Assembly (NCBI GenBank): GCA_963775235.1
Contig: CAVZHY010000007.1
Coordinates: forward strand, 248,001 to 312,000
Origin: JBBDMC01 sp963775235
GTDB lineage: Bacteria; Pseudomonadota; Alphaproteobacteria; Rhizobiales; Kaistiaceae
DNA: 64,000 bases
Direction of reading: 5' to 3'
The position numbers and the translations under genes were made by a program. Below the pieces are notes generated by a model, which saw only the letters and a program-made list of their open reading frames with translations, was not told the DNA's origin and made no database searches. How positions within the stretch are numbered: the first letter of the stretch is position 1; every line of letters begins with the position of its first letter. Of this stretch, positions 54,213 through 63,890 are shown piece by piece.

Positions 54213-55220
54213 TCATCGTGCCCTGGCCAGCTTGATGTAGCGCCCTCCAATCAGCCACTCAGAGACGAAGATGTTTCCCGCCTCGTCTGCTGCAACTCCG
54301 TGGGGGCTGTTGAAGAAACCCGCGCGCAGGCGGTTTGAGCGGGTTGGCACGCCTTGTTCGTTCAACACATTGGGCCATCCGCGTTCGGCCGCGACCCCGT
54401 GGTTGTCCCCGAGGTAGGTGACCAGGCGATCGTCTCCGTCGAGGATCATGATGCGGGCGCTGAGCTCCGCTACGATGAGGAAGTCACCATACCGCGCGAA
54501 CGCAGTGGGCGTGATCATGTATTCCTTGCCGAAGGAGCGCTTGAACTCGCCATCTGCCGAATAAACCTGGATTTGGCCGCTGGCGCGATCGGCGACGTAA
54601 AGCTCCGCATCGTTCTTGCGGGTGTCGATCCAGATCGCATGCGGGGTTCTGAAAGCGCCGGCGTTTCCCTCGCTGCCACTGATGCTTGAAACGTACTCGC
54701 CGGACGATGAAAAGCGATGAACCTGGTTCTGACCGTATCCGTCCGCCACCCAGACGTCATCGCCACCGCCGTCAACGCTCCGCCAGATTGCCACCTGGGT
54801 GGGAGAGAAGGTCCCGGAATCGTAGATCGGCAGTCGGGGCGCGTGCAGTTCCATCGCGACCTCGCCGGATAGCGACATCCTGAGGACATGACCGCCCTTT
54901 CTGCCCCGGACGTAGTTGTAGTCTCGGGCAGGTTGGCGCTTCCGGCCGTTGTCCGCCAACCAAACTCCCGCGCTCGAGCCGCCCGGGCAGACGGTGATGC
55001 CGTGTGCCTCCGTGATGGGCACCTCCACGGATCGGACCAACCCGCCATCCGTGGTGAGCTCCAGAAGAGTTGGCCGTGCCGGGTGAAAGGTCAGCAGGGT
55101 TCCATTTGCGGTGCATGCAATGTCGTGGTGCGCCCAGCCGCGGGCGGCCTCCGCGGGGCAGGGTATCTCCGCGAAGTCCTCGATCCATTCGAACGTGAAT
55201 TCGCCGCTGCCGATCTGCAT
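54213..55220 (-). CDS. NHL-repeat / SMP-30-like beta-propeller protein
   Basis: 335 residues of propeller blades: EAHGITVCPGGSSAGVWLAD, PTQVAIWRSVDGGGDDVWVA, VHRFSSSGEYVSSI, FRTPHAIWIDTRKNDAELYV, FNSPHGVAADEAGNIFVSEW. No signal peptide. NHL propellers include amidating lyases and lactonase-like enzymes; the family cannot be narrowed. It does not carry the tryptophan-docking motifs of PQQ-dependent dehydrogenases. Last gene of a five-gene minus-strand set. Confidence 0.82.
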   Translation of the reverse strand: MQIGSGEFTFEWIEDFAEIPCPAEAARGWAHHDIACTANGTLLTFHPARPTLLELTTDGGLVRSVEVPITEAHGITVCPGGSSAGVWLADNGRKRQPARDYNYVRGRKGGHVLRMSLSGEVAMELHAPRLPIYDSGTFSPTQVAIWRSVDGGGDDVWVADGYGQNQVHRFSSSGEYVSSISGSEGNAGAFRTPHAIWIDTRKNDAELYVADRASGQIQVYSADGEFKRSFGKEYMITPTAFARYGDFLIVAELSARIMILDGDDRLVTYLGDNHGVAAERGWPNVLNEQGVPTRSNRLRAGFFNSPHGVAADEAGNIFVSEWLIGGRYIKLARAR

Positions 55221-55268
55221 GGTCTGTCCGTGCGTCGGCGCTGCGGATGCTGCCGGGTGTGTCCGTGA

Positions 55269-55673
55269 TCAGCCGGCAGCGTCGCGCCGGCCACCGCCGC
55301 CGATACGGACGCACACCTGATCATCGACCAGCCGTACAGGAAACTGCCGAACGCGCAGCTTCGGGTAAGCGAGGCTGCGCCCGGTCACGACATCGAACTC
55401 AAGCCCGTGCCAGGGGCAGGTGATGATCTCGCCGTCACGCTGCCAATGGTGGCGCCATCCCGTGTCCGCATTGCAGGTCATCTGGCCGCTGAGCGGGCCG
55501 GTACAGACCGGGCCATACTGGTGAGGGCAGATGTTGAGCAGGGCATAATACGTCCCTTGGACGTTGAATATGCCCAACTCAAACCGGCCCGCCCGCACCA
55601 CCCGGTGTGAGCCTGGCGGGAAATCCGATGCGGGTCCGACGGCATGCTCGTTTGCGGGAAGCTCAGCTGTCAC
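55269..55673 (-). CDS. Rieske [2Fe-2S] ferredoxin-like protein
   Basis: 134 residues from GTG at 55673, overlapping the amidohydrolase stop (GTGA). The cluster ligands are C49-x-H51 (NICPHQYG) and C86-x2-H89 (TCPWHGLEFD), with a ~34-residue gap in between. It resembles the N-terminal Rieske domain of ring-hydroxylating oxygenases or their ferredoxins. No oxygenase catalytic subunit is nearby, so its partner may be one of the neighbouring enzymes or encoded elsewhere. Confidence 0.9.
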   Translation of the reverse strand: MTAELPANEHAVGPASDFPPGSHRVVRAGRFELGIFNVQGTYYALLNICPHQYGPVCTGPLSGQMTCNADTGWRHHWQRDGEIITCPWHGLEFDVVTGRSLAYPKLRVRQFPVRLVDDQVCVRIGGGGRRDAAG

Positions 55674-56815
55674 GCCGGTACTCCAACCTGTCGCCGCGCC
55701 GGCGCCGGAAGCTTGAACAAACTTACGGCGTTCTCCCACATGATTTTCCGCCGCTGTTCCGCGGTCAGCGGCAGGCGGTCCAGCGCGCGCGGATGATCGA
55801 AATCATGATGCGGCCAGTCGGACGCGAACAGGGTACGATCGTCTCCGTCGTAGTGCTTGATCGTGTCTACCAGGTGGCCGGGAATGTCCGGCTCTTCCAG
55901 CGGCTGAGTCGCAAACCACATCTGGCGTTTCATGTACTCGCTTGGCCGATCCTCCAGGATCGGTACGCGGCGACGGTTTTCCTGGTGATACCGGTCCATT
56001 CGCCACATGATTGCCGGCACCCATGCGGTCCCTGCCTCGGTGAAGACGATCTTGAGCTTCGGATAGCGCGCCGGCACCCCGGTGTGCATCAGGCTCACCA
56101 GGTTGGCGATCAGAGCGAACGGGTGCCCAAGAACCGCCCGCCCGAAGTTATTCTCGAATTGATCCAACTGGGTGGGAAAGGATGGAGAGACCACCGTGAC
56201 GCTGTGCAGGATTACCGGCAGATCTGCCGCCTCCGCCGCCGCGAAGATCGGATCATACCGGCGATGTCCCCACAAGGGATTGATGCCGGCGGTCGGGAGA
56301 TAAACCGCGACGATACCGGGGGTGTGAGCGTACCGCGTGATCTCCTCGGCCGACCCGGCCGGGTCTTGCGGGCACGCCATGACCGCGCCGAAGAGACCGT
56401 TGCCCTCCTGCAGCCATACCGCGCTAAGCCACCGATTATAGGCGTGCGACAGCTCGGTCGCATATTCGATGTTGGGGATCATGGCGAACAGAAGCAGGTT
56501 GTCCGGGATCAGAACGGCATATTCGATGCCGAGCATGTCCAGGCCCTCGCGCATTTCCGCAGGGGAATTCACGCTCCTCGCCTTGTGACCGCCTGGTATC
56601 GGAGGGTCGAGTCTCAGTCCCGGCGAAAACCCTGGTATGTCCAGGTATCTCTGGGGTGCAGCGCCCAGCATCTCCAGCGACTTGCGCCACGGCATGGCAC
56701 AGTATGGGGCGAGCGCCTGCGGCGGATCGTTCACGTGAACGTCGGCGTCGGCGATCAGGTAGCCCCTGTCGCTTGTTGCCCCGCTACCGTTCGTGGCATC
56801 TTTTCCCGTGTCCAT
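55670..56815 (-). CDS. Amidohydrolase-2 family metal-dependent hydrolase
   Basis: 381 residues. LIADADVHVND is the first metal site; PVILHSVTV, LGHPFALIANLV, FTEAGTAWVP and FASDWPHHDFDHP (last Asp and His) complete the TIM-barrel site of ACMSD-like amidohydrolases, which decarboxylate or hydrolyse ring-cleavage products. Sits between the Rieske gene (overlapping) and the enolase-superfamily gene. Confidence 0.9.
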   Translation of the reverse strand: MDTGKDATNGSGATSDRGYLIADADVHVNDPPQALAPYCAMPWRKSLEMLGAAPQRYLDIPGFSPGLRLDPPIPGGHKARSVNSPAEMREGLDMLGIEYAVLIPDNLLLFAMIPNIEYATELSHAYNRWLSAVWLQEGNGLFGAVMACPQDPAGSAEEITRYAHTPGIVAVYLPTAGINPLWGHRRYDPIFAAAEAADLPVILHSVTVVSPSFPTQLDQFENNFGRAVLGHPFALIANLVSLMHTGVPARYPKLKIVFTEAGTAWVPAIMWRMDRYHQENRRRVPILEDRPSEYMKRQMWFATQPLEEPDIPGHLVDTIKHYDGDDRTLFASDWPHHDFDHPRALDRLPLTAEQRRKIMWENAVSLFKLPAPARRQVGVPA

Positions 56816-56844
56816 GGTCTGACTATCTCCAGGCGTTCAACAGG

Positions 56845-57961
56845 TCAGGAAATGGTCGCCACGCGATGCGACGCGATCCATTTCTCATCAAGTTCGAGAC
56901 CAAGCCCCGGCGCGGTCGGCGCGTCAAGCGTGCCGTTGGCGTTGCGGACCAGTTCTGACTGCACACCGAAGGATTGTATCTCAGTCGGCATCCACCATTC
57001 GAAATAATCGCAGTTCGAGATCGACATCATGACGTGCAGGTTGGCAAAGTTCATGGAGGCGCTGAGGCCGGTGCCGATCTCACAGGCCATGTCAAATCCT
57101 TCGACAAGACCACACAGCTTTTTCAGTCCCGTAATGCCGAGCTTTCGTGTCGGCCCCTCTGATGATGCGGGGCGCGCCAATGCGAACATAGGCCGCGGCC
57201 TCTTTCAGCAGGAACGGGCCCGCATCGCTCATCGCGAGCGGCGTCGTCAGGTCGCGCGAAAGCTTCAGGATGGAGTCGGAGTCGTTCCATGGCACCGGGT
57301 CTTCAAACCACCGGAAGCGATTGTCGTCGAGCGCCCGGCCAATCTCCAAAGCCGTCGCGAAGTCATATCCGTGGTTCGGATCGAGCATGAGTTCGAAGGT
57401 ATCGCCCACCGCCCGTCGCACCATCCCGACCGTCCGGATGACATCGTTTGGCGCCATCGCGCCAGGATGGATCTTGTAGGCCGTGAAGCCGCCGCGGGAC
57501 AGTTCCTCCGCCTCGGCAGCATAGCCTTCCGCTGTGGACTGTCGGGGCGGGTACGTGGCGTAGACCGGTATCTGGCGCCGGCAGGTCCCGAGCAGCGCGT
57601 GAACCGGCATGCGGGCCGCTTTGCCGGCGATGTCCCACAGGGCAACGTCCACGCACGACCACGCCGCGCTTAATCCCGGCCCCCAGTCGGCGTCGCTCAC
57701 CGCTTGGCTCCACAACCACTCGCGGTCGGCCGCATCGCGCCCGATAATCTGGCCGGCGATCTTTTCGACGATCAGGGCCGGCAGATCATGCGTCCCCAAA
57801 CGGGGATGGCTGAAGAGACAATCGCCTTCGATTCCGTCATCACTGACAATTCGCAGCACGCCATGTTCCAACGTCCCCCCGATCGCACCGCGGTGGTCGT
57901 TGAGCGCGGTCGAGGGCGTTTCGCGGCGGACGATGTCGATGGATATCTTCTCGACTTTCAT
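56845..57961 (-). pseudogene. Enolase-superfamily (mandelate racemase/muconate-lactonizing-like) enzyme, one frame break
   Basis: The N-terminal capping domain (MKVEKISIDIVRRETP) and barrel up to APRIIRGADT are in one frame: AYKIHPGAM holds the KxH base, MLDPNHGYDF the first metal Asp, WFEDPVPW the Glu, MSDAG the third. After about 57150 the next frame continues KLGITGLKKLCGLVEGFDMA, ASMNFANLHVMMSISNCDYF and the C-terminal cap. One extra A explains the shift. Substrate unknown; likely an acid sugar or aromatic acid. Confidence 0.8.
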
Positions 57962-58023
57962 GCCATTGGGCCGGTGTGCTGCAATCCAAAACGCATGCGA
58001 TGCCCGCCCCGGCCAGGGGTCCG

Positions 58024-58926
58024 TTACGCCCGATCGGGTCCGAGCTGCACGCCGGCGTGACGCTCCACCACAAGGCCGGCTGCGCCCGCCGCCATCTCGC
58101 CGAGCCCGGTCTCGACAGCCTCCCCGTACGCGGCAAGGGTCGGGGACAGGGTGTTGGCATCGATGCCAAGCCGCCCGGCGAGCGCGACGGCGATGCGGGC
58201 GTCCTTGTGTGCCAGCGACGTTCGGAACGCTCCCTCGAATTTGCGCGCCAGCAGCTGGCGGTCGACGAGCGCGTCAAGGGCGGTATTGGCCGCGGCGGTC
58301 TGCCTGAGCACATCCATGGTGATTTTCTGATCGAGCCCGGCGGCCGCCGCGATTGAGAGCGCCTCGACGTCGGCCAGAAACACTGTGAGTGCCAGGAGGT
58401 TGTTGACTACCTTGAGGGTTACGCCGGCCCCGGTATCGCCGCACCGGACAACGCGGCGCCCGATCGGACCGAGGATTGATTGGATATCCTCCCAGTCCTC
58501 ATGGGGGCAGCCGACGAGGAAGAGGAGTTTGCCGGCGGCGGCGTCGGCTGGTCCACCGCCCGCCATTCCGGCGTCGCGAAAGCGCACTCCCGCCTCCGCA
58601 GCACGTCCCGCGAGCGCGGTGGTGACATCGGGATCGATTGTGCTGCAGTCGATGATGAGGCTCGCCTTCGGCAGCACGGGCAGCAGTTGTTCCACCACCT
58701 TGGTCACGTCCGGCCCGTCCGGCAGCGAGAGCAGTACGATCTTCGATCCGGCCAGTTTGGTCAGGCCGTCGACCAAAGGGATGCCTTCCTCTGCTGCCGC
58801 CTTCCGGGCGTCTGCACTCAGGTCGAAACCGACGACTTCCCGGCCGATGCGGCGCAGGCTGATTGCCAGTCCGAGCCCCATGCGGCCCAAGCCAACGACA
58901 CTCACCCGATCCAAGGAAGCCATCAT
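58024..58926 (-). CDS. 3-hydroxyisobutyrate-dehydrogenase-like NAD(P) oxidoreductase
   Basis: 300 residues. VSVVGLGRMGLGLAISLRRIG is the Rossmann motif, IDCSTIDPDVTTAL and DAGMAGGGPADAAAGKL the substrate loop, and GAGVTLKVVNNLLAL contains the catalytic Lys. The family oxidises beta-hydroxyacids (3-hydroxyisobutyrate, tartronate semialdehyde). First gene of the minus-strand five-gene set. Confidence 0.92.
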   Translation of the reverse strand: MMASLDRVSVVGLGRMGLGLAISLRRIGREVVGFDLSADARKAAAEEGIPLVDGLTKLAGSKIVLLSLPDGPDVTKVVEQLLPVLPKASLIIDCSTIDPDVTTALAGRAAEAGVRFRDAGMAGGGPADAAAGKLLFLVGCPHEDWEDIQSILGPIGRRVVRCGDTGAGVTLKVVNNLLALTVFLADVEALSIAAAAGLDQKITMDVLRQTAAANTALDALVDRQLLARKFEGAFRTSLAHKDARIAVALAGRLGIDANTLSPTLAAYGEAVETGLGEMAAGAAGLVVERHAGVQLGPDRA

Positions 58927-59089
58927 TCACCCCGGAAGCCGTAGCGGAACAGGAAACCAGAATTGCCGACGAATGTTCAGAGGTCCCGGTTTCGCGGGCT
59001 GGAACGCGGGTTGCTTGTTGCTTCTTGGAACCGCTGATAATCAGGACAATCCGGTGCGTCCGCGTTGATATGTCGGCTAGGGGAGCAGG

Positions 59090-60517
59090 GTGGCGAGACC
59101 GAGCGTTGTGTGGATGATGTGCGACGAGCTCCGGGCATCCGCATTGTCCTGTTACGGGACCCGCTTCGCCGATGTGCGCACACCTAACATCGACCGTATC
59201 GCCGCGCGCGGAGTGCGGTTCACGAATACTTTCGCCACGTCTCCGATATGCGTTCCGGCGCGCACCAGTGTGATGACGGCCTGCTATCCTGAACAGACCG
59301 GCGTGTACGGCAACGAGGCCGCATGGGCGTCGTACCCCTACGACCTCGATCTTCCAACGTTCCCCGAGGTGTTCGCTGCGGCCGGCTACGAAACGGTCAA
59401 CTTCGGCAAGACGCATCTTCCGCGGTCGATGCATCCCTGGCAGATCGATAATCATCGGGGGGCGGAGGGCAAGCGCTTCTTCGATGGGATCCGGCAGCAC
59501 GCCGACGACGAGGTCGGCCTTCCCGGCATGCCGGCGGTCAAGGTCGCAGGGACCTTCCCCGACGGCGATCGCTTCCCCGGCGCCGAAGTCACCCGCAACG
59601 CGATCGATTGGCTGGCCGAGCGGCAGCGGTCAGAGCCGTTCCTGCTGAGGGTCAGCTATCTGCAGCCTCATACGCCGGTGGTCCCGCCGCCGCCTTACGC
59701 TGGCCGGTATCGTGACAAGCCGTGGGGCGATCCCCGCGAGGCCGGCCCGGCTGGAAGTGCGTTCGAACGCCGCGTGGCGGAGGTTCTGGGCGTCGACGAT
59801 CTGACTGCCGCAGAGCTCAAGCAGGCCCAGGCTGATTATCACGCACTCGTTGCGTGGGTGGACGATCAGATCGGGCTGTTGCTGGACGCGCTGGAGCCGA
59901 TGCTCGACGACATCGTCATCGTCTTCAACTCCGATCATGGCGTCTCACTCGGGGAGGGCGGCTTGATGCTCAAGCACACGTTCGCTCCTGAGTCCCAGCG
60001 CATTCCGCAGATCATCGCCGCGCCCGGGGTCGTCCCCGCCGGCGAGGTACGGCAGGACTTGTGCGAGGGGCTCGACTTGGCGCGCACGCTCTGCGGTTTG
60101 ACCGGCGTGGCGCCGGCCCCCGGTTTCCGCGGCCGCGATCTCTTCAACTCGCGGCCGACCGGAGTGGCGTTCAGCACCATCGGGTACGGGGAACCGGACA
60201 GCTTGCACACGCCGAATGCGGGCAACGGGTCCTGGGCGGATGGCAGCGGATGGCCGCGCCGATCGTGTATCCGCACGGACCGCTACAGACTCGACATGCA
60301 AACCCGGCGGAATGGGAAACCGGTTGAGCCGGAAGAGGAGGACGTTTTCCTCTCGGACGTCGTCGAGGATCCGCTCGAGAGGATCAATCTGGCAGACGAT
60401 CCGTCACTATCGCAGGTGCGGGTCGACTTGCGGCGCCGGCTTCTCGACCACGTTTGCGGCGGGTACGAGCCGCCGTTCGTGCCGGCGAGGGTCGCTTCGG
60501 AGATCGGAGTCCACTGA
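59090..60517 (+). CDS. Sulfatase (alkaline-phosphatase superfamily)
   Basis: 475 residues from GTG 59090 with GGGGAG upstream. The formylglycine site is C54-V-P-A-R58 (CxPxR), metal ligands include MMCDELR and VFNSDHGVSLGEGG, and FGKTHL and QPHTPVVPPP line the pocket. It needs a formylglycine-generating or anaerobic maturase encoded elsewhere. No signal peptide, so a cytoplasmic sulfatase or choline-sulfatase-like enzyme. Lies just upstream of the tandem binding-protein genes. Confidence 0.92.
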   Translation: MARPSVVWMMCDELRASALSCYGTRFADVRTPNIDRIAARGVRFTNTFATSPICVPARTSVMTACYPEQTGVYGNEAAWASYPYDLDLPTFPEVFAAAGYETVNFGKTHLPRSMHPWQIDNHRGAEGKRFFDGIRQHADDEVGLPGMPAVKVAGTFPDGDRFPGAEVTRNAIDWLAERQRSEPFLLRVSYLQPHTPVVPPPPYAGRYRDKPWGDPREAGPAGSAFERRVAEVLGVDDLTAAELKQAQADYHALVAWVDDQIGLLLDALEPMLDDIVIVFNSDHGVSLGEGGLMLKHTFAPESQRIPQIIAAPGVVPAGEVRQDLCEGLDLARTLCGLTGVAPAPGFRGRDLFNSRPTGVAFSTIGYGEPDSLHTPNAGNGSWADGSGWPRRSCIRTDRYRLDMQTRRNGKPVEPEEEDVFLSDVVEDPLERINLADDPSLSQVRVDLRRRLLDHVCGGYEPPFVPARVASEIGVH

Positions 60518-60634
60518 ATATGCAGTTGGCCACCGTGAATGTCGGACCTTTGTCACCCCAAACTTGCTTTGGTTCCGCGTGGATGGTTCCGAATGGCGGG
60601 ACCGTCACCCGGCGTTTTTCATAAGGAGCGACGG

Positions 60635-62164
60635 ATGAATAAGCACAGGATTTCGTGGCGGTCGCTGGCGCTCGTTGCCGGCCTGTCACTGGTCATCGCC
60701 GCGGGAGAGACCTCCACATCGATCGCCGCCGACACGCCGTCGAGAGGCGGTACGCTCATCTACGGAATCGCCGCCGATATTCAGCACTTCGACCCGGCGC
60801 TGCTGCCGGCGGTCAACTTCCCGATCATGGCGCAGCTGTACGACAGCGTCGTCCGGCTCGACGAGAAGACGCAACCGCAGCCGGCGCTGGCGGAAAGCTG
60901 GGAATTCGGCAGTGACGGGCTGAGCCTGACGCTGCATCTGCGCCACGACGTCGTCTTCCATGACGGCACCCCGCTCACCGCCAAGGACATCGAGTGGAAC
61001 ATCAAGCGTTACCAGGACGCAAAGACCGGTGCCAATGCCCGCGTCATGTTCCTCAGCATCAAGTCCACAAAGGTGGTCGACGATTACACGCTTGTACTTG
61101 GTTTCGCGGCCCCCCAGGCGGCTATCTTCGATGGCCTCGACCTGCTGTACATCACCAAGCCGACCGACGATCTGGACTCGATCCGTACGACCCCGATCGG
61201 CACCGGGCCGTTCAAGCTTGAGAACCGCGCTCCCGGTGACTCCATAACCCTGGTTCGCAACGACAAATACTGGAACAAGGGACTGCCTTACCTCGACAAG
61301 GTCGAAATACGGGTCATGCCCGATTCGCTCGCGGGCATCGTCGCTTTGCAGACCGGCGATATCCAGTTACTGGGCACGCCCCCGGAGAAAGAGCTCGATG
61401 GGCTTGCCAAGACAGGCGGAATCGACGTGCTCCGGGCCACGTCGCCGTCGGTGGTCAGCGACGTCCTCTTCAACGTCAAGTCGGACGGTCCGTTCGCCGA
61501 TAAGCGTGTGCGCCAGGCGGTGCACTATGCCGTCGACCGTCAGCGGATCGACGATGTGGTCTATGCTGGACATAGCGAAACCTGGTGTTTGCCGTGGCAG
61601 AGCGGGTCTCCGGCGTTCACCCCGGCTGCCCGCGACTGTCCTCGCGACCTCGACAAGGCCCGCAAGCTGCTCGCCGACGCCGGGTATCCCAACGGATTCA
61701 AGACCAGCATGATGGTCCAGTCCGACGAGCGAAATTTGCTGATCGGGCAGATCGTGGCCTCCAACCTGGCGGACATCGGGATCACGGCCACCATCGACCA
61801 GGTCAACGTGCCCCAGGATCGCTGGGCCTCGGGAGATTTCGCAATTTCGATTCACGGCTACGGCCGGGCGAACCGCGACCCCGCGACGTTGCTCACGACG
61901 ACGTCGATATTTCGCCCCGCCAACAATTTCGCCAAGTATCAATCTGACGAGTACACGAAGCTGGTAAATGACATCAACACGACGATCGATCCGGTCGCCA
62001 GGAAGAAGCTGTTTGCCGATCTGGACAAGTTGATGCTTGACCAGATGTGGCTCGTAAGCATCGCTCCGAATTTCCTCGCATACGCCCACGCGAGCGACGT
62101 GAAGGGTCTGCAGGTGAATCTGGATGGCATGCCGTTCCTGGATAAAGTCTGGATTTCCAAGTAG
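60635..62164 (+). CDS. Oligopeptide-type substrate-binding protein 1 of a tandem pair
   Basis: 509 residues. MNKHRISWRSLALVAGLSLV begins a Sec signal ending near SIAADTP; AAGGAG precedes ATG 60635. The mature protein has QHFDPALLPAVNFPIMAQLY, HLRHDVVFHDGTPLTAKD, IGTGPFKLENRAPGDS, KRVRQAVHYAVDRQRI and a C-terminal WLVSIAPNFLAYAH, the family 5 pattern. About four in five residues match the next gene, with the same length. Confidence 0.94.
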   Translation: MNKHRISWRSLALVAGLSLVIAAGETSTSIAADTPSRGGTLIYGIAADIQHFDPALLPAVNFPIMAQLYDSVVRLDEKTQPQPALAESWEFGSDGLSLTLHLRHDVVFHDGTPLTAKDIEWNIKRYQDAKTGANARVMFLSIKSTKVVDDYTLVLGFAAPQAAIFDGLDLLYITKPTDDLDSIRTTPIGTGPFKLENRAPGDSITLVRNDKYWNKGLPYLDKVEIRVMPDSLAGIVALQTGDIQLLGTPPEKELDGLAKTGGIDVLRATSPSVVSDVLFNVKSDGPFADKRVRQAVHYAVDRQRIDDVVYAGHSETWCLPWQSGSPAFTPAARDCPRDLDKARKLLADAGYPNGFKTSMMVQSDERNLLIGQIVASNLADIGITATIDQVNVPQDRWASGDFAISIHGYGRANRDPATLLTTTSIFRPANNFAKYQSDEYTKLVNDINTTIDPVARKKLFADLDKLMLDQMWLVSIAPNFLAYAHASDVKGLQVNLDGMPFLDKVWISK

Positions 62165-62239
62165 GGCCGTTGAGGAAGCGATTAGAGTAGATCGCTTTGG
62201 ACGAGGCCGCACGACAACGCTTTCGATGAAGGAGGATGC

Positions 62240-63769
62240 ATGACGAACCATAGACTTTCGTGGCGGCGGCTGGCGCTTGTTGCCGGCCTGTCACTGGTGA
62301 TCGCAGCGGGAGAGGCGGGCACTTCGATGGCCGCCGACACGCCGACGCGGGGCGGCACGCTCGTGTATGGAATAGCCCAGGATATTCAGCACTTCGACCC
62401 GGCGCTGTTGCCGGCCGTCAACTTCCCGATCATCCCGCAGCTGTTCGACAGCGTGATCCGTCTCGACGAGCACACGCAGCCCCAGCCGGCGCTCGCGGAA
62501 AGTTGGGAGTTCAGCTCAGACCGGCTGAGCTTGACGCTGCATCTGCGCCACGACGTCGTCTATCAGGATGGCACCCCGCTCACCGCCAAGGACATCGATT
62601 GGAACATAAAGCGTTATGAGGATCCCAAGACTGGCGCCAATGCGCGCGTCCTGCTCCTCAACATCAAGTCCACGAAAGTGGTCGACGACTACACCATCGT
62701 GCTCGGGTTCGACGCGCCGCAGGCCGCGATCTTCGACGCTCTCGATCTGCTCTACATCACCAAGCCTACGGATAACCTCGACGGGATTCGCACGACTCCC
62801 GTTGGGACGGGCCCGTTCAAGCTCCAGAACCGCGCTCCCGGCAACTCGGTGACACTCGTCCGCAACGACAAATACTGGGAGAAGGGACTGCCGTATCTCG
62901 ACAAGGTGGAGTTACGCGTTCTGCCTGACTCCCTGTCGGGTATCGTCGCCCTGCAGACTGGCGACATTAACATGCTCGGCACTCCGCCGGATGACCAGCT
63001 TGATCAACTCGCCAAGACCGACGGCATCGAGGTTCTCCAGGCCAAATCGCCATCGGTGGTGAGCGACATTCTGTTCAACACCAAGTCGGACGGTCCGTTT
63101 GGTGACAAGCGCGTGCGTCAGGCGGTGCACTATGCCCTTGACCGCCAGCGGATCATCGACGTTGTTCGGGCCGGACACAGCGAGCCATGGTGTCTGCCCT
63201 GGCCGAGCAGCTCGCCCGCATTCACCCCTGCCGCCCGCGACTGCCCGCGCGATCTCGACAAGGCGCGTAAGCTCCTCGCCGATGCCGGTTATCCCAACGG
63301 TTTCAAGACGACCATCGTGAGTCCAACAGATGAAAAGAACCTGCTGCTGGCGCAGATTCTCGCGTCCAACTTGGCCGATATCGGGATCACTGCCACTATT
63401 GACCAGGTCGACGTGCCGCAGGATCGCTTGAGTACCGGCAAGTTCGAAATTGCGGTCCATGGCTACGGCCGGGCCAACCGCGATCCCGCGACCCTGCTCA
63501 CCACCACTGTGGTGTTCCGCCCCACCCAGAACTGGTCAGGCTTCCAGTCCGACGAGTATACCAAGCTGGTCAAGGATATCTCGACGACGATCGATCCCGA
63601 TGCGCGCAAGAAGCTGTTCGCGGATTTCGACAAGTTGATGCTTGACCAGATGTGGCTGGTGAACGTGGCCCCGAGTTTCCTCGCTTACGCCAACCAGAGC
63701 AGCGTCAAAGGGCTGCGGCTGAACCTGGACGGCATGCCGTTCCTGGATAACGTGTGGATCAGCAAGTAA
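62240..63769 (+). CDS. Oligopeptide-type substrate-binding protein 2 of a tandem pair
   Basis: 509 residues, the same length as its neighbour, sharing the signal-peptide core RLALVAGLSLVIAAGE and most of the mature sequence. Differences fall in ligand-lobe regions such as IIPQLFDSVIRLDEHT versus IMAQLYDSVVRLDEKT and IVSPTDEKNLLLAQILASNL versus MMVQSDERNLLIGQIVASNL. GGAGG precedes ATG 62240. Located 76 bp after copy 1 and 122 bp before a DppB permease, so one importer may use two binding proteins. Confidence 0.94.
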   Translation: MTNHRLSWRRLALVAGLSLVIAAGEAGTSMAADTPTRGGTLVYGIAQDIQHFDPALLPAVNFPIIPQLFDSVIRLDEHTQPQPALAESWEFSSDRLSLTLHLRHDVVYQDGTPLTAKDIDWNIKRYEDPKTGANARVLLLNIKSTKVVDDYTIVLGFDAPQAAIFDALDLLYITKPTDNLDGIRTTPVGTGPFKLQNRAPGNSVTLVRNDKYWEKGLPYLDKVELRVLPDSLSGIVALQTGDINMLGTPPDDQLDQLAKTDGIEVLQAKSPSVVSDILFNTKSDGPFGDKRVRQAVHYALDRQRIIDVVRAGHSEPWCLPWPSSSPAFTPAARDCPRDLDKARKLLADAGYPNGFKTTIVSPTDEKNLLLAQILASNLADIGITATIDQVDVPQDRLSTGKFEIAVHGYGRANRDPATLLTTTVVFRPTQNWSGFQSDEYTKLVKDISTTIDPDARKKLFADFDKLMLDQMWLVNVAPSFLAYANQSSVKGLRLNLDGMPFLDNVWISK

Positions 63770-63890
63770 GCCGAATTGACGGCCGGCATTCACAATGTGG
63801 CCTCCTGGCCCGGTTCAACCGGGTCAGGAATTTGGCCAAAATGCCGCAAGCGTCCCATGATGTGCGATCAGGTCAGGGAAAGGTAGGCTG

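Noticed and set aside
54213..55220. NHL propeller considered as a PQQ-dependent dehydrogenase
   Set aside because: It lacks a signal peptide and the tryptophan-docking blade motifs and PQQ-binding residues of quinoproteins; no quinoprotein dehydrogenase is visible in the window.
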